Assembly (NCBI GenBank): GCA_020050685.1
Contig: JAGVKG010000029.1
Span: 1-64,000, forward strand
DNA length: 64,000 nt
From: Candidatus Obscuribacterales bacterium
GTDB taxonomy: Bacteria; Cyanobacteriota; Vampirovibrionia; Obscuribacterales; Obscuribacteraceae
Direction: 5' to 3'
The position numbers and the translations under genes are program-made. The notes beneath the pieces are model-generated. The model made no database searches and was not told the origin of the DNA. It was given only the letters and a program-made list of their open reading frames with translations. Positions 32,463 to 41,034 of the stretch are shown here, piece by piece; the stretch's first letter is position 1; the number at the start of each line of letters is the position of its first letter.

Positions 32463-33788
32463 GTGAAATTGCATGCCCCGAAAAACATATGCGAAGCGAT
32501 AAGTAAGATTGCAGTGGTGGCATCTGCCTGCTTGGTGATTTTGGCAACCCAAAGTGCTTTTGCTGCCCAAGACAAATCGTCTGTTCCGCCATCGGCTCTT
32601 TACCATCAGGCTTGGCGGTTAATCAAAGATTCTTATTATGAGAGAAATTACAACGGGCAAGATTGGTCGCGCTGGCAGCACCGTTACGATGGCAAGCTCA
32701 AAGACCTTGATGATGCGCACAAGGCCGTTGAAACCATGCTGGCTAGCCTTGGCGATCCTTATACACGCTTTTTGAATCGTGATGCTTTTGACGAAGAAAA
32801 GTCGCAAATTGAGGCACGCTTGTTTGGTGTTGGTATGCAACTGGGGATGAATAAAGAACATCGCGTAGTTGTGATTGCACCAATTGAAGGAACACCGGCA
32901 GCCAATGCTGGCATTCATTCTGGCGATGAAATTATCGAAGTTGATGACAAGCAAGTCAAAGGACAGTCGCTCGACCAAGTTGTAAAACAAATTCGCGGTC
33001 CCATTAATTCAAAAGTCGCAATCACAATTTCACGCGGCACGGAAAAGAAAAGATTGACCATGGTGCGGGCTGAAATCCCGATTCGGGCTGTGGCAAACGC
33101 CGAAGTTCTGCCTGGCAATCTTGGTTATATCCGTCTTGATAGTTTCATTTCCTCAAAAGCCAATGACGAAATGCGCGAGTCGCTACGCAAGCTGGCGCCG
33201 ACTGATGGAATTGTCTTGGACTTGCGCAATAACCCCGGTGGATTGCTTTCAAACGCCATTGAAATTGCCAATATGTTTTTAGATCATGGCATTATCGTTT
33301 CTACAATTGATGCTGATGGATACAAATCACCAACGCCTTGCAGTCAGAGACCAACCACGAGAAAACCGCTTGTGGTCTTGATCAATCCCGGCAGTGCATC
33401 TGCCAGCGAAATTCTCAGTGGTGCTTTGCGTGATAACGACAGAGCCAAATTGATTGGTCAAAAGTCTTTCGGTAAAGGTTTGGTGCAGGCAATTAACAAG
33501 CTTGATGATGGCAGTGGTATCAACGTAACTATTGCTCGCTATCTCACACCGAACGACACCGATATTCACAAGCATGGCATCGTGCCGGACTACGAAGTGG
33601 AGATTAAGGAAGAAGACTTCAAGGCTGGCAAAGGTCCTTGGTGGATTGACCCCAATATGACCAACTTCAAGCGCTCAGCTCTCGATGGAAAAGATGTGCA
33701 ACTGAGCAAAGCAGTTGAAGTGCTGAAAAAAGAAATCGCAAGCCAAACGCACACTGCCACCACTCCCGCTACCACAGTCAAATACTAA
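32463..33788 (+). CDS. Carboxy-terminal processing protease (S41 family, CtpA/Prc type)
   Basis: 441 residues from a GTG start. A signal peptide (ISKIAVVASACLVILATQSAFA) is followed by a helical N-domain (LGDPYTRFLN at ~95), a PDZ domain (~115-200, GVGMQLG ... GDEIIEVDDKQV) and the S41 catalytic domain. That domain contains GIVLDLRNNPGGLLSNAI, the nucleophile in NPGSASASEIL and the Lys in GQKSFGKGLVQ. It cleaves C-termini of periplasmic proteins; the Ctp branch is typical of cyanobacteria and chloroplasts (D1 processing). Intergenic repeats follow its stop. Confidence 0.9.
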   Translation: MKLHAPKNICEAISKIAVVASACLVILATQSAFAAQDKSSVPPSALYHQAWRLIKDSYYERNYNGQDWSRWQHRYDGKLKDLDDAHKAVETMLASLGDPYTRFLNRDAFDEEKSQIEARLFGVGMQLGMNKEHRVVVIAPIEGTPAANAGIHSGDEIIEVDDKQVKGQSLDQVVKQIRGPINSKVAITISRGTEKKRLTMVRAEIPIRAVANAEVLPGNLGYIRLDSFISSKANDEMRESLRKLAPTDGIVLDLRNNPGGLLSNAIEIANMFLDHGIIVSTIDADGYKSPTPCSQRPTTRKPLVVLINPGSASASEILSGALRDNDRAKLIGQKSFGKGLVQAINKLDDGSGINVTIARYLTPNDTDIHKHGIVPDYEVEIKEEDFKAGKGPWWIDPNMTNFKRSALDGKDVQLSKAVEVLKKEIASQTHTATTPATTVKY

Positions 33789-33882
33789 GCACTATCTTCC
33801 AAAGACGCCTGTCGTCCGTAGGGGCGAGGCATGCCTCGCCCGCAAGCGCTATCTTCCAAAGACGATTGTCATCCGTAGGGGC
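33787..33882 (+). repeat. Tandem 39-bp duplication carrying family B repeat
   Basis: AAGCRCTATCTTCCAAAGAC, then a variable bit and CCGTAGGGGC, occurs at 33787-33825 and again at 33844-33882 (offset 57, about 90% identical). The first copy runs into the perfect 20-bp palindrome GGGCGAGGCATGCCTCGCCC at 33822-33841. The GTAGGGGC-plus-palindrome unit is shared with 36995-37018 and 44955-44978. Confidence 0.8.
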
Positions 33883-33894
33883 ATTTACCAAGCT

Positions 33895-33940
33895 GTCATC
33901 CTGAGGAGGAGCAAAGCGACGACGAAGGATCTCTCATGAG
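33895..33940 (+). repeat. Dispersed intergenic repeat, family A, copy 2
   Basis: GTCATCCTGAGGAGGAGC, AAAGCGACGACGAAGGATCT and CTCATGAG. It matches the copies at 20247-20286 and 36044-36073 and sits just before the corrinoid adenosyltransferase stop. Confidence 0.8.
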
Positions 33941-33942
33941 AT

Positions 33943-34548
33943 CTAGCAGTCCAAGCCTTGAATAGCACGGCCGTGATGCTTGTCTTGAGAAGTTGTCGTG
34001 ATTGTTGTTGCTTGTTCAACCAACCAATCCGGTGCCTTGCGTCCGGTGAGAATCAAAACGGTTGGGTCTTGGCGCAAATCTAAAACCGGTCGTATGTATT
34101 CCCAACTAAGAATGCCAACGCGGCCAATATCTAAAAGCTCATCACAAATAACTATGTCATCTCGACGCATCAAGGCATTGGTAACGAAGATCAATCCTTG
34201 TTTGGCTGCATCAACATCTTCTGGCAAAATGCCATTGGGAGAGCTATAAAGGCGGAAGCTGCCCTTTGGTCCGGTGCCAATTCGGTTGACGCCTGTGTAG
34301 TTGATAGTCAGTTTGCCGAATCCATCTTGACCAAGTTCTTCTGCGCGACTAAGGAAACGCAGCGCATCTCCTTCGGAGGAATTCTCTTCCAGCTTATCGA
34401 AAAAAATCATGCTGACATTTTTGCCCGTCGCCAAGGCACGCAAGACAACTCCAAATGTGGCGGTCGTCTTGCCGCAGCCTGTACCAAGATACAAACGCAC
34501 TCTTTCTGGATGAGTGACCGGTGTATCGGTTTGGCTGGAAGATGTCAT
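33943..34548 (-). CDS. cobO: Corrinoid (cob(I)alamin) adenosyltransferase, CobO/BtuR family
   Basis: 201 residues. The Walker A motif LYLGTGCGKTTATFGVVLRA (~19-38) has the CobA/CobO spacing. The family aromatic and ATP-binding segments follow: VSMIFFDK, then DIVICDELLDIGRVGILSW (Walker-B-like, DELLDI in place of the usual DEin) and VLILTGRKAPDWLVEQA. It transfers adenosyl from ATP to corrinoids in cobalamin synthesis or salvage. GTGCGKTT rather than GKGKGKTT is a small departure. No other cobalamin gene is in the window. Confidence 0.85.
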   Translation of the reverse strand: MTSSSQTDTPVTHPERVRLYLGTGCGKTTATFGVVLRALATGKNVSMIFFDKLEENSSEGDALRFLSRAEELGQDGFGKLTINYTGVNRIGTGPKGSFRLYSSPNGILPEDVDAAKQGLIFVTNALMRRDDIVICDELLDIGRVGILSWEYIRPVLDLRQDPTVLILTGRKAPDWLVEQATTITTTSQDKHHGRAIQGLDC

Positions 34549-34603
34549 TTGAAATGCTCACAGATTTACACGAATATCATAGCTTGTAATTCGAACCAAA
34601 CGC

Positions 34604-34999
34604 TTATCGAACTGGAACCGGACGTCCTTCTTGATTGACGGAAACAAAGGTCAGCTCGGCTTGTGTCACCTGAACAATTTCGCCCTTGCGATTTTTAGAC
34701 TCAACTTCCACTTGTACAGTTACCGAAGTATTGCCGACTCTGACTGTGGATGCGTAAAAACTTACGACTTCACCAACTAGCACTGGTTGATGGAAGACAA
34801 CTTCCTTCATTGCAACTGTTACCAGTCTGTTTTTTGTATGCTTGCCGGCTTCAACGCTGCCGGCTAAGTCGATATAGCTTAAGATTACTCCACCAAATAT
34901 AGTACCGTTGCCATTTGTATCTCTAGGTAGGAGTACAACGCGGATAGCCGGTTCGCGTCGAGACTGATCTAAAGAGTTCAGATTAGAACTGTCAGTCAT
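34604..34999 (-). CDS. Acyl-CoA thioesterase, hotdog fold (YciA/ACOT type)
   Basis: 131 residues. After a polar N-terminus, LLPRDTNGNGTIFGGVILSY matches the N-x-x-G-x-x-F-G-G catalytic helix region of YciA/ACOT7 hotdog enzymes (catalytic Asn and Asp ~ residues 28-43). VAMKEVVFHQPVLVGEVVSF and the strand VTVQVEVESKNRKG follow in the proper order. It hydrolyses acyl-CoA thioesters in the cytosol; chain-length preference unknown. A GGAGGTAACTT-like ribosome-binding site precedes ATG 34999. Confidence 0.85.
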   Translation of the reverse strand: MTDSSNLNSLDQSRREPAIRVVLLPRDTNGNGTIFGGVILSYIDLAGSVEAGKHTKNRLVTVAMKEVVFHQPVLVGEVVSFYASTVRVGNTSVTVQVEVESKNRKGEIVQVTQAELTFVSVNQEGRPVPVR

Positions 35000-35152
35000 A
35001 AGTTACCTCCTAAAATCTTTCGCTCAATTGGCGATTTTGATTTAAGATCCTATCACTTTAGGCATCAGTCTTTGACTATCTTAAATTGGCAACCCATCTA
35101 ATCTCTTTGGTAACAAGTTCTTGTTAGCATTATCGCGAGTATACATATTATT

Positions 35153-36028
35153 ATGAATGCCTCACATAAACCAAACGTGCTGAATTTGGCTGCCATAGAA
35201 GGCGAGCTGACTACACGTTATTTGGGCAGACCAAAATCAGGCGCAAACGAATTATCAGAAAGCATTGCCTCGACTAACTCACGGGCTTTGGAGTTGGCAA
35301 AATCCGGTGCTGCCTCCGGAACAATGATTCTGGCGCGCCAACAAACTGCTGGACGTGGACGCCTTGGCAGAAGTTGGGTCTCGCCCTTGGACTCTGGCAT
35401 CTATGCAAGTTTTATTTTGCGACCACCAAGCAATCTCGTGGCAATTGAGCGAATGACTCTTTATACATTAGCTGCCGGTGTAGCTTGTGTGAAAGCAATT
35501 GGTGAATGTCTTTCAGTGCCGATTGGTCTGAAGTGGGTAAATGATCTAGTCATTGATGGCAAAAAAGTCGGTGGCATACTAGCTGAAATGCCGAGTCTTA
35601 CTGTCAAAGGCGCCTTGGATGATTTGAAAGCAGATGATCTGGCAATCGTGCTTGGTATTGGTATCAATATTTGTTTTCAGCCAAATGAAATTCCAGACGA
35701 GTTAAAACCAAAAATTGACTGGTTGGAAATGCACACTGAATCAGTTGTGGACAAGAACAAATTACTGGCTACTTGTGCAAAATCAATTGAAGAATGTTGT
35801 GAAGCAATTGAACAAGCCCAAGATCAAAAACTATTAGCTGAATGGAAACAATATTCTGTCACTCTCGGCAAACAAATTCGCGCCGTCAGCGGTGATACCG
35901 TGATCGAAGGCCAAGCAGAAGACATCACCGATTCTGGTGCCTTAATCGTGAGAAAATCCGACGGGCATAAAACAATACTTTACGCCGGCGAAATCTCCAT
36001 CCGCCAAGCCGACGGCAGCTACGTTTAA
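35153..36028 (+). CDS. birA: Biotin--[acetyl-CoA-carboxylase] ligase
   Basis: 291 residues, without the N-terminal helix-turn-helix of E. coli BirA, so it is a ligase only. The biotinyl-AMP-forming core shows SIASTNSRALELA, QQTAGRGRLGRSWVSP (~63-78), LKWVNDLVIDGKKVGGILAE (catalytic Lys) and LGIGINI. The C-terminal SH3-like domain contains VSGDTVIEGQAEDITDSGAL. It activates biotin and attaches it to the biotin carboxyl carrier protein. Confidence 0.92.
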   Translation: MNASHKPNVLNLAAIEGELTTRYLGRPKSGANELSESIASTNSRALELAKSGAASGTMILARQQTAGRGRLGRSWVSPLDSGIYASFILRPPSNLVAIERMTLYTLAAGVACVKAIGECLSVPIGLKWVNDLVIDGKKVGGILAEMPSLTVKGALDDLKADDLAIVLGIGINICFQPNEIPDELKPKIDWLEMHTESVVDKNKLLATCAKSIEECCEAIEQAQDQKLLAEWKQYSVTLGKQIRAVSGDTVIEGQAEDITDSGALIVRKSDGHKTILYAGEISIRQADGSYV

Positions 36029-36043
36029 CGAACCAACAAGCAT

Positions 36044-36073
36044 GTCGTCCTGAGCGAAGCGAAGGATCTCTCA
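36044..36073 (+). repeat. Dispersed intergenic repeat, family A, copy 3
   Basis: GTCGTCCTGAGCGAAGCGAA and GGATCTCTCA. The shortest copy of the family, in the gap between the convergent birA and epimerase genes. Confidence 0.8.
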
Positions 36074-36973
36074 TTACGCCTTTTTCAAAACGTGCGCAAG
36101 CGCTGCTTGAATCTCTGGATAAATAAACTTGTAACCTGATTCCTGCAATTTTTGCGGTTCGACTTTTGCTGATGCAAGTAAAAGCTCATCGGCCATTTGA
36201 CCGAACATCAGCCTGGCAGCAAAATCTGGCAATGGCATAAACGCTGGTCTATGCAAGACCTTTCCTAAAGCTGTGGAAAAGTCGGCATTTGTAACCGGCT
36301 TAGGTGCCACCACATTTAGCGGTCCTGAAAGTGATTCTGTGACAAGTGCATGCAAGATAATCTGGGCAACATCATCAATGGCAACCCAACTCATGTATTG
36401 CTTGCCAGATCCAATTGGTCCACCGGCACCAATTAAAAATGGTGGCAACATTTTTGCCAATGCTCCACCTTCGGTGGAGAGGACAACTCCGAATCGAAGA
36501 TTGCAAACTCTGATGCCAGCATTGGCTGCACTTTGACAGGTTGCTTCCCATTCTTGGCAGACTTCGGCAAGAAATCCGCTTCCGGCTGGACTTTTTTCTG
36601 TGAGAGTTTCTTCTCCCCGGTTGCCATAAAATCCAATTGCCGATGCGGCAATGAAAGTCTTGGGTGGTGTCTTCAGTTGCGAAATTGCCTCAGCAATAAG
36701 TTTGGTGCCAGTCACCCGACTTTGGCGAATCTCAGCTTTCTTTGATTCTGTCCAGCGGCCGCTGGCGACATTTTCTCCTGCCAAATGAATCAGCGCATCA
36801 ATGCCTTCGAGCTTTGTGCTATCGATGGTGCCTGCATCCGGATTCCAAAAAATTTCGTTTTGATCTGTTATTTCTTGCCTAACCAAGCGTACTAAAGAAT
36901 GTCCACGAGCGTTCAGTAGTTTCGTAGCTTGCCTGCCAATTAGTCCACGTGATCCTGTGATTGCGATTTTCAT
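36074..36973 (-). CDS. TIGR01777-family epimerase (SDR superfamily)
   Basis: 299 residues. The atypical-SDR N-terminus MKIAITGSRGLIGRQATKLL binds NAD(P). LIHLAGENVASGRWTESKKA, then SRVTGTKLIAEAIS, and SAIGFYGNRGEETLTEKSP contain the family block with the Tyr of the SDR active site. LRFGVVLSTEGGALAKMLPP and the C-terminal DELLLASAKVEPQKL segment are typical for the YfcH/SulA-like group named by TIGR01777. Substrate unknown. Confidence 0.88.
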   Translation of the reverse strand: MKIAITGSRGLIGRQATKLLNARGHSLVRLVRQEITDQNEIFWNPDAGTIDSTKLEGIDALIHLAGENVASGRWTESKKAEIRQSRVTGTKLIAEAISQLKTPPKTFIAASAIGFYGNRGEETLTEKSPAGSGFLAEVCQEWEATCQSAANAGIRVCNLRFGVVLSTEGGALAKMLPPFLIGAGGPIGSGKQYMSWVAIDDVAQIILHALVTESLSGPLNVVAPKPVTNADFSTALGKVLHRPAFMPLPDFAARLMFGQMADELLLASAKVEPQKLQESGYKFIYPEIQAALAHVLKKA

Positions 36974-36994
36974 TTAGCTGCCTCGTTACGAAAA

Positions 36995-37018
36995 GGGCGG
37001 GGAAACCCCGCCCCTACA
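36995..37018 (-). repeat. Dispersed intergenic repeat, family B, copy 2
   Basis: GGGCGGGG-AAA-CCCCGCCC (36995-37013) followed by CCTAC, i.e. GTAGG plus palindrome on the minus strand. Same unit as at 33818-33841 and 44955-44978. It lies between the epimerase start and the superoxide dismutase stop. Confidence 0.75.
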
Positions 37019-37052
37019 AGGAATATATTCTATGTATTTCGTGTATCGTAAA

Positions 37053-37835
37053 TTAGACGGTTGAATCCGGTCCGCCTGAGTGCTTGCGTGCACCGGCAAA
37101 TCGTTTGGCGCAAACGTCCCAATCCAAATTATTCACGAACGCATCCAAATATTTGGCGCGATCAATGCCGTAATCGATCATGTAAGCATGCTCGTATACG
37201 TCTAGAACCAAAATTGGAATTACATTCGCCGGTACCCACATATTGTGCATATCCAGACCATAAGCATGCAATTGACCATCGCGAGTGTTGTAACCAACAA
37301 TTACCCAACCGCGCATGCACTTGCCTGCCGCTTTGAGGTAATCCATGAACTTACCAATTGATCCAAAGCGCGCTTCCAGTGCGGCGCGCAAGTCACCAGT
37401 TGGTTCGCCACCCTTACCACCAAGATTGCCAAAGTAAAATTCGTGATAAACCACACCATTCAAGGCATAGCTTTGCTCCACCAAAAGTTCTCTCAGTGGT
37501 GCATATGTTGCGTTCGCTCCGGTGAGATCGACATCTCTTAGCTTGGTTTGAATCTCATTGGCCTTTGTCACATAACCTTTGTAGAGTTTCAAGTGCTGTT
37601 CGATTTGGTTGGCAGACAATCCTTCCATCTTGCCCTTTGCCAATACCGAATAATCTTTTGCCACATAAGGATCAGTTGTCGGCAGTGCAGCAGCGGTTGT
37701 TTGTGCCACCACTGGTGCTGCAGCCACCAAGGAGCCGGCAGCTAAAGCACCCATGAGAAGAACTTCGCGCCTGGTCACCACTTCGTTATCCACAACTTCA
37801 AAGTTTCCAATTAGGTTCCGCTTTTCAGATGTCAT
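37053..37835 (-). CDS. Tat-exported Fe/Mn superoxide dismutase-family protein
   Basis: 260 residues. The N-terminus carries a twin-arginine signal (VTRREVLLMGALAAGSLVAA, residues ~20-39). The SOD fold shows ligand positions in LSANQIEQHLKLYKGYV (His), VVYHEFYFGNLGG (His) and DVYEHAYMIDYGIDRAKYLD (Asp and His). In common Fe/Mn SODs the same last segment reads DVWEHAYYLDY, so all four metal ligands are kept with a Trp-to-Tyr change. It would remove superoxide outside the cytoplasm with a folded, metal-loaded enzyme. Metal choice cannot be decided. Confidence 0.85.
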   Translation of the reverse strand: MTSEKRNLIGNFEVVDNEVVTRREVLLMGALAAGSLVAAAPVVAQTTAAALPTTDPYVAKDYSVLAKGKMEGLSANQIEQHLKLYKGYVTKANEIQTKLRDVDLTGANATYAPLRELLVEQSYALNGVVYHEFYFGNLGGKGGEPTGDLRAALEARFGSIGKFMDYLKAAGKCMRGWVIVGYNTRDGQLHAYGLDMHNMWVPANVIPILVLDVYEHAYMIDYGIDRAKYLDAFVNNLDWDVCAKRFAGARKHSGGPDSTV

Positions 37836-37876
37836 GTTTTGCTCCTTGTCGGAAAAAAGATTAGTATATCAAGACA

Positions 37877-39352
37877 ATGTCTACCAATAATAACGCTCTT
37901 CCTAGACCATCTGCCAGTCATAGTCTGACTTTGCGTCTTAAAATTTCAAATTCGCCGGGCACGCTCGGTCGGGTTACGTCGCTAATCGGTGAAGTGGGCG
38001 GCGATATTGGTGCTATTGATATTGCCGGCTTTGAAAAGGAATGTATCATTCGTGATATCACGATTAATGTACGTGACTCAGCCCACGGCGAGGAAATAGT
38101 TCGCCGATTGCAAGAGCTGAAAGACATTTCCGTTGTCAATGTTTCTGATCGCACGTTTCTCATGCACTTGGGTGGCAAGATAAATGTGACCAATAAAGTG
38201 CCGTTGCGTACGCGTGACGATCTGTCCATGGCTTACACTCCCGGCGTGGCTCGTGTTTGTATGGCAATTCACGATCAACCGGAAAATGTTTACAAACTAA
38301 CAATTAAACGCAACAGCGTGGCCGTGATTACTGATGGTTCGGCAGTCTTAGGTTTGGGAAATATTGGGCCAGAGGCGGCATTACCTGTGATGGAAGGCAA
38401 AGCCATGCTTTTCAAAGAGTTTGGCAAAATTGATGCTTACCCAATTTGTCTTGCCACGCAAGACCCGGAAGAAATTATTCGCACCGTAAAAAACATTGCC
38501 CCTGTATTTGGTGGCATCAATTTGGAAGATATTTCCGCGCCCAGATGTTTTGAAATTGAAACGCGCTTGAAACAAGAATTAGACATTCCCGTATTTCATG
38601 ACGATCAACATGGCACGGCAGTCGTGGTTTTAGCTGCACTATATAATGCACTAAAGATTGTCAAAAAAGAAATGTCCGATCTGAAAGTCGTGGTTTCTGG
38701 TGTTGGTGCGGCTGGTGTTGCATGCTCCAAAATCCTCATGGCCGCTGGTGTCAAAAACATCGTTGGTTTTGATCGCACCGGTGCGATTTATGCTGGACGC
38801 GCCGAACAGATGAATTACATGAAGGAATGGTTTGCCGCTCACACAAATCCGAATGGCTTGAAAGGCACAATTCAGGAAGCGCTTGTTGGTGCCGACTTGT
38901 ACTTGGGTTTATCTGGTCCAGGCACTATTAATGCCAGTGATCTGAGCAAAATGAATCGTGACCCAATTGTCTTTGCCATGGCCAATCCCACTCCGGAAGT
39001 GATGCCGGAAGCAGCACAGCCTTATGTGCGAATTATGGCAACGGGGCGTTCTGATTATCCCAATCAAATAAACAATGTTCTTTGTTTTCCAGGCATATTT
39101 CGCGGTGCGCTCGATTGTCACGCTTCCGACATTAATGAGGAAATGAAATTGGCGGCAGCTGAGGCCATCGCCTCGGTAATTTCTGCCAATGAGCTGAACG
39201 AAGACTACATAATTCCAGGTGTATTTAACCCGAGAGTAGCTGAAGCAGTTGCCGAAGCAGTGGCCAAAGCGGCACGTAAATCTGGCGTGGCACGCAAGCA
39301 AGCCCACCCAATTGGTGAACATGACGACTGGGGCATGGCTGGCGATTATTAG
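37877..39352 (+). CDS. Malic enzyme with N-terminal ACT domain
   Basis: 491 residues. Residues ~16-90 are an ACT regulatory domain (LTLRLKISNSPGTLGRVTSL). The malic-enzyme core has AYTPGVARVCMAI, NSVAVITDGSAVLGLGNIGP, FGGINLEDISAPRCFEIE (metal-binding), FHDDQHGTAVV and the NAD(P) motif VVSGVGAAGVACSKIL, then ANPTPEVMPE. It decarboxylates malate to pyruvate. The ACT domain suggests control by a small ligand such as an amino acid. Coenzyme preference (NAD or NADP) is not certain. It diverges from the SOD gene with a 41-base gap. Confidence 0.9.
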   Translation: MSTNNNALPRPSASHSLTLRLKISNSPGTLGRVTSLIGEVGGDIGAIDIAGFEKECIIRDITINVRDSAHGEEIVRRLQELKDISVVNVSDRTFLMHLGGKINVTNKVPLRTRDDLSMAYTPGVARVCMAIHDQPENVYKLTIKRNSVAVITDGSAVLGLGNIGPEAALPVMEGKAMLFKEFGKIDAYPICLATQDPEEIIRTVKNIAPVFGGINLEDISAPRCFEIETRLKQELDIPVFHDDQHGTAVVVLAALYNALKIVKKEMSDLKVVVSGVGAAGVACSKILMAAGVKNIVGFDRTGAIYAGRAEQMNYMKEWFAAHTNPNGLKGTIQEALVGADLYLGLSGPGTINASDLSKMNRDPIVFAMANPTPEVMPEAAQPYVRIMATGRSDYPNQINNVLCFPGIFRGALDCHASDINEEMKLAAAEAIASVISANELNEDYIIPGVFNPRVAEAVAEAVAKAARKSGVARKQAHPIGEHDDWGMAGDY

Positions 39353-39500
39353 ATTTTGCGATTATTAAATGGCACAAAATCCATCATTTATATAGCAAAT
39401 ATTCCCCAGACCTGAATGGCAGTGCTTTTGTCAGCTCTTGACCACATCGCCTAACTAATCTAAGTTAGAGATATGAGGGTCGATGATGGAGGTTCCTTAA

Positions 39501-39731
39501 ATGCGCTGGCAAGACATAATCGATAGACGCCGCCAGGAAAGGCGTGCTCAAGCCGAGAAAGAAGAGGCTGAGCAACGCAAGCAGGAACAAAATCGGCAAA
39601 GACAAGAAAGGCGAGATCAAATGAGGCGCCAGATTGCCGAAATGCAGGTGCAGAAGCAGTACGAGGAACGGGATGCTCGTCGCCGTGCTGAAGACACGAC
39701 ACTGGCCAAGCCGGAAGATCGCGAGCACTAA
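39501..39731 (+). CDS. Small highly charged coiled-coil protein
   Basis: 76 residues, mostly Arg, Glu, Gln and Lys (DIIDRRRQERRAQAEKEEAE, RQERRDQMRRQIAEMQVQ), predicted as one long helix. GGAGG lies 8 bases before ATG 39501, which supports translation. No family recognised; low-complexity composition means that matches in databases would be unreliable. Confidence 0.5.
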   Translation: MRWQDIIDRRRQERRAQAEKEEAEQRKQEQNRQRQERRDQMRRQIAEMQVQKQYEERDARRRAEDTTLAKPEDREH

Positions 39732-39756
39732 GCTTCCCGACTTAAATCTATGTCTT

Positions 39757-41034
39757 TTAAGAAATAGTTTCTGTTGTGCTTGTGGAATTATCAGGCACTG
39801 GGTTCTCGCTCGTATTGGAAGGATCTGCTGGGCTTTCGCCTTCCAGGATTTCTTTGTCTCTGTGCGAGCGGCGTTGTCTGTGCCGATTCAAAACTTCGGC
39901 AAAAAAGACAGCCATGGCCAAGACAACTGCACCAACGCTAAGCAAGTAGGTCGTTTGTCCAACAAAAGATGTGGCAATTAAACCTAAGACAGCCGTGACT
40001 GAATAAAGCAAATATGCGACTTTCTTTTGGGAAAGACCGGCGCGCAATAGCTGATGGTGAATGTGTTCCGCGTCAGGTGAAAGCGGTGAGCGACCATGTG
40101 CAAGACGGCGAATGATCGCCCAAGAAGTATCCAAAAGAGGAAAGAACAAGATCAATAAGACCAGAACAAAGGTTGGCACTATCAAAGTTGCAGCCGTCGC
40201 CCCTTTGAGCACACCGGTAATTGAAACAGCTGCTAAAACAAATCCGACAAGATAAGCACCGGAGTCACCAATAAAAATATGTGCCGGGTTGAAATTCCAA
40301 CGCAAGAATCCCAGCAAGGCTCCGGCCAATACTGCGGCGATTAGGGCTGCACATGGTTGATTGATGCTTGGCGCTAAGGCAACTGCCCAAATAGTCATTG
40401 ATGAAATAGCTGAAACTCCGGCGGCTAAGCCATCCATGCCATCGATAAGATTGACAGCATTGGCCACACCGACAAGCCAAATTACTGTGATTGGCAAACC
40501 CCATTGCATCAAAGCAATTGGCTCACCACCATGCAAATGAATGAAACCAAAATCAAAGTTCATGGTTAAGGGAATCGGAATGTATTTAATTCGCACGCCC
40601 AAAGAATAAGCGGCACAACCTGCCAGAACTTGCACAAGCAGTTTGACTTTGGCCGGAATAGATTCTAAATCGTCCAAAAGTCCAAGCACAAAAATTAGTG
40701 TGCCACCAACGGCGATACCAGCTAATCCGCCCTCTTTCGGTAAGCGACCGGATATGGCAAGCATGGCAGTCATCGTCATTAAAAGACTAATGAAGATGGC
40801 AACGCCACCGAGCCTTGGCACAGCAACTTTATGAATGCGCCTTTCTTCACCTGGTTTGTCAACCAAACCAAGCCGCATGGCGCGAGCGCGAATTTCTGGT
40901 GTCAGCCACCAGGAAATGGAAAGCGCCATGAGAAAGCCAGGTATTTGCAAACGATCCAATTGGTAATTGGAAATTGTCGCCGCCCAGACCAAAGCGATGA
41001 TGAACAAAAGTGCCTGGCAGAACTTAATGGCCAT
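39757..41034 (-). CDS. Undecaprenyl-phosphate N-acetylglucosaminyl-1-phosphate transferase family (WecA/TagO/MraY-like)
   Basis: 425 residues from ATG 41034, with GGGG 7 bases upstream; it overlaps the glyA stop by one base. About eleven membrane helices. Family motifs: DKPGEERRIHKVAVPRLGG (~57-75), the catalytic-Asp segment GLLDDLESIPAKVKLLVQ, NAVNLIDGMDGLAAGVS, FIGDSGAYLVGF and the C-terminal AEHIHHQLLRAGLSQKK His motif. It transfers a sugar-1-phosphate to undecaprenyl phosphate, starting O-antigen- or teichoic-acid-like glycans. WecA/TagO subgroup is more likely than MraY because of the HIHHQL motif. Confidence 0.88.
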   Translation of the reverse strand: MAIKFCQALLFIIALVWAATISNYQLDRLQIPGFLMALSISWWLTPEIRARAMRLGLVDKPGEERRIHKVAVPRLGGVAIFISLLMTMTAMLAISGRLPKEGGLAGIAVGGTLIFVLGLLDDLESIPAKVKLLVQVLAGCAAYSLGVRIKYIPIPLTMNFDFGFIHLHGGEPIALMQWGLPITVIWLVGVANAVNLIDGMDGLAAGVSAISSMTIWAVALAPSINQPCAALIAAVLAGALLGFLRWNFNPAHIFIGDSGAYLVGFVLAAVSITGVLKGATAATLIVPTFVLVLLILFFPLLDTSWAIIRRLAHGRSPLSPDAEHIHHQLLRAGLSQKKVAYLLYSVTAVLGLIATSFVGQTTYLLSVGAVVLAMAVFFAEVLNRHRQRRSHRDKEILEGESPADPSNTSENPVPDNSTSTTETIS

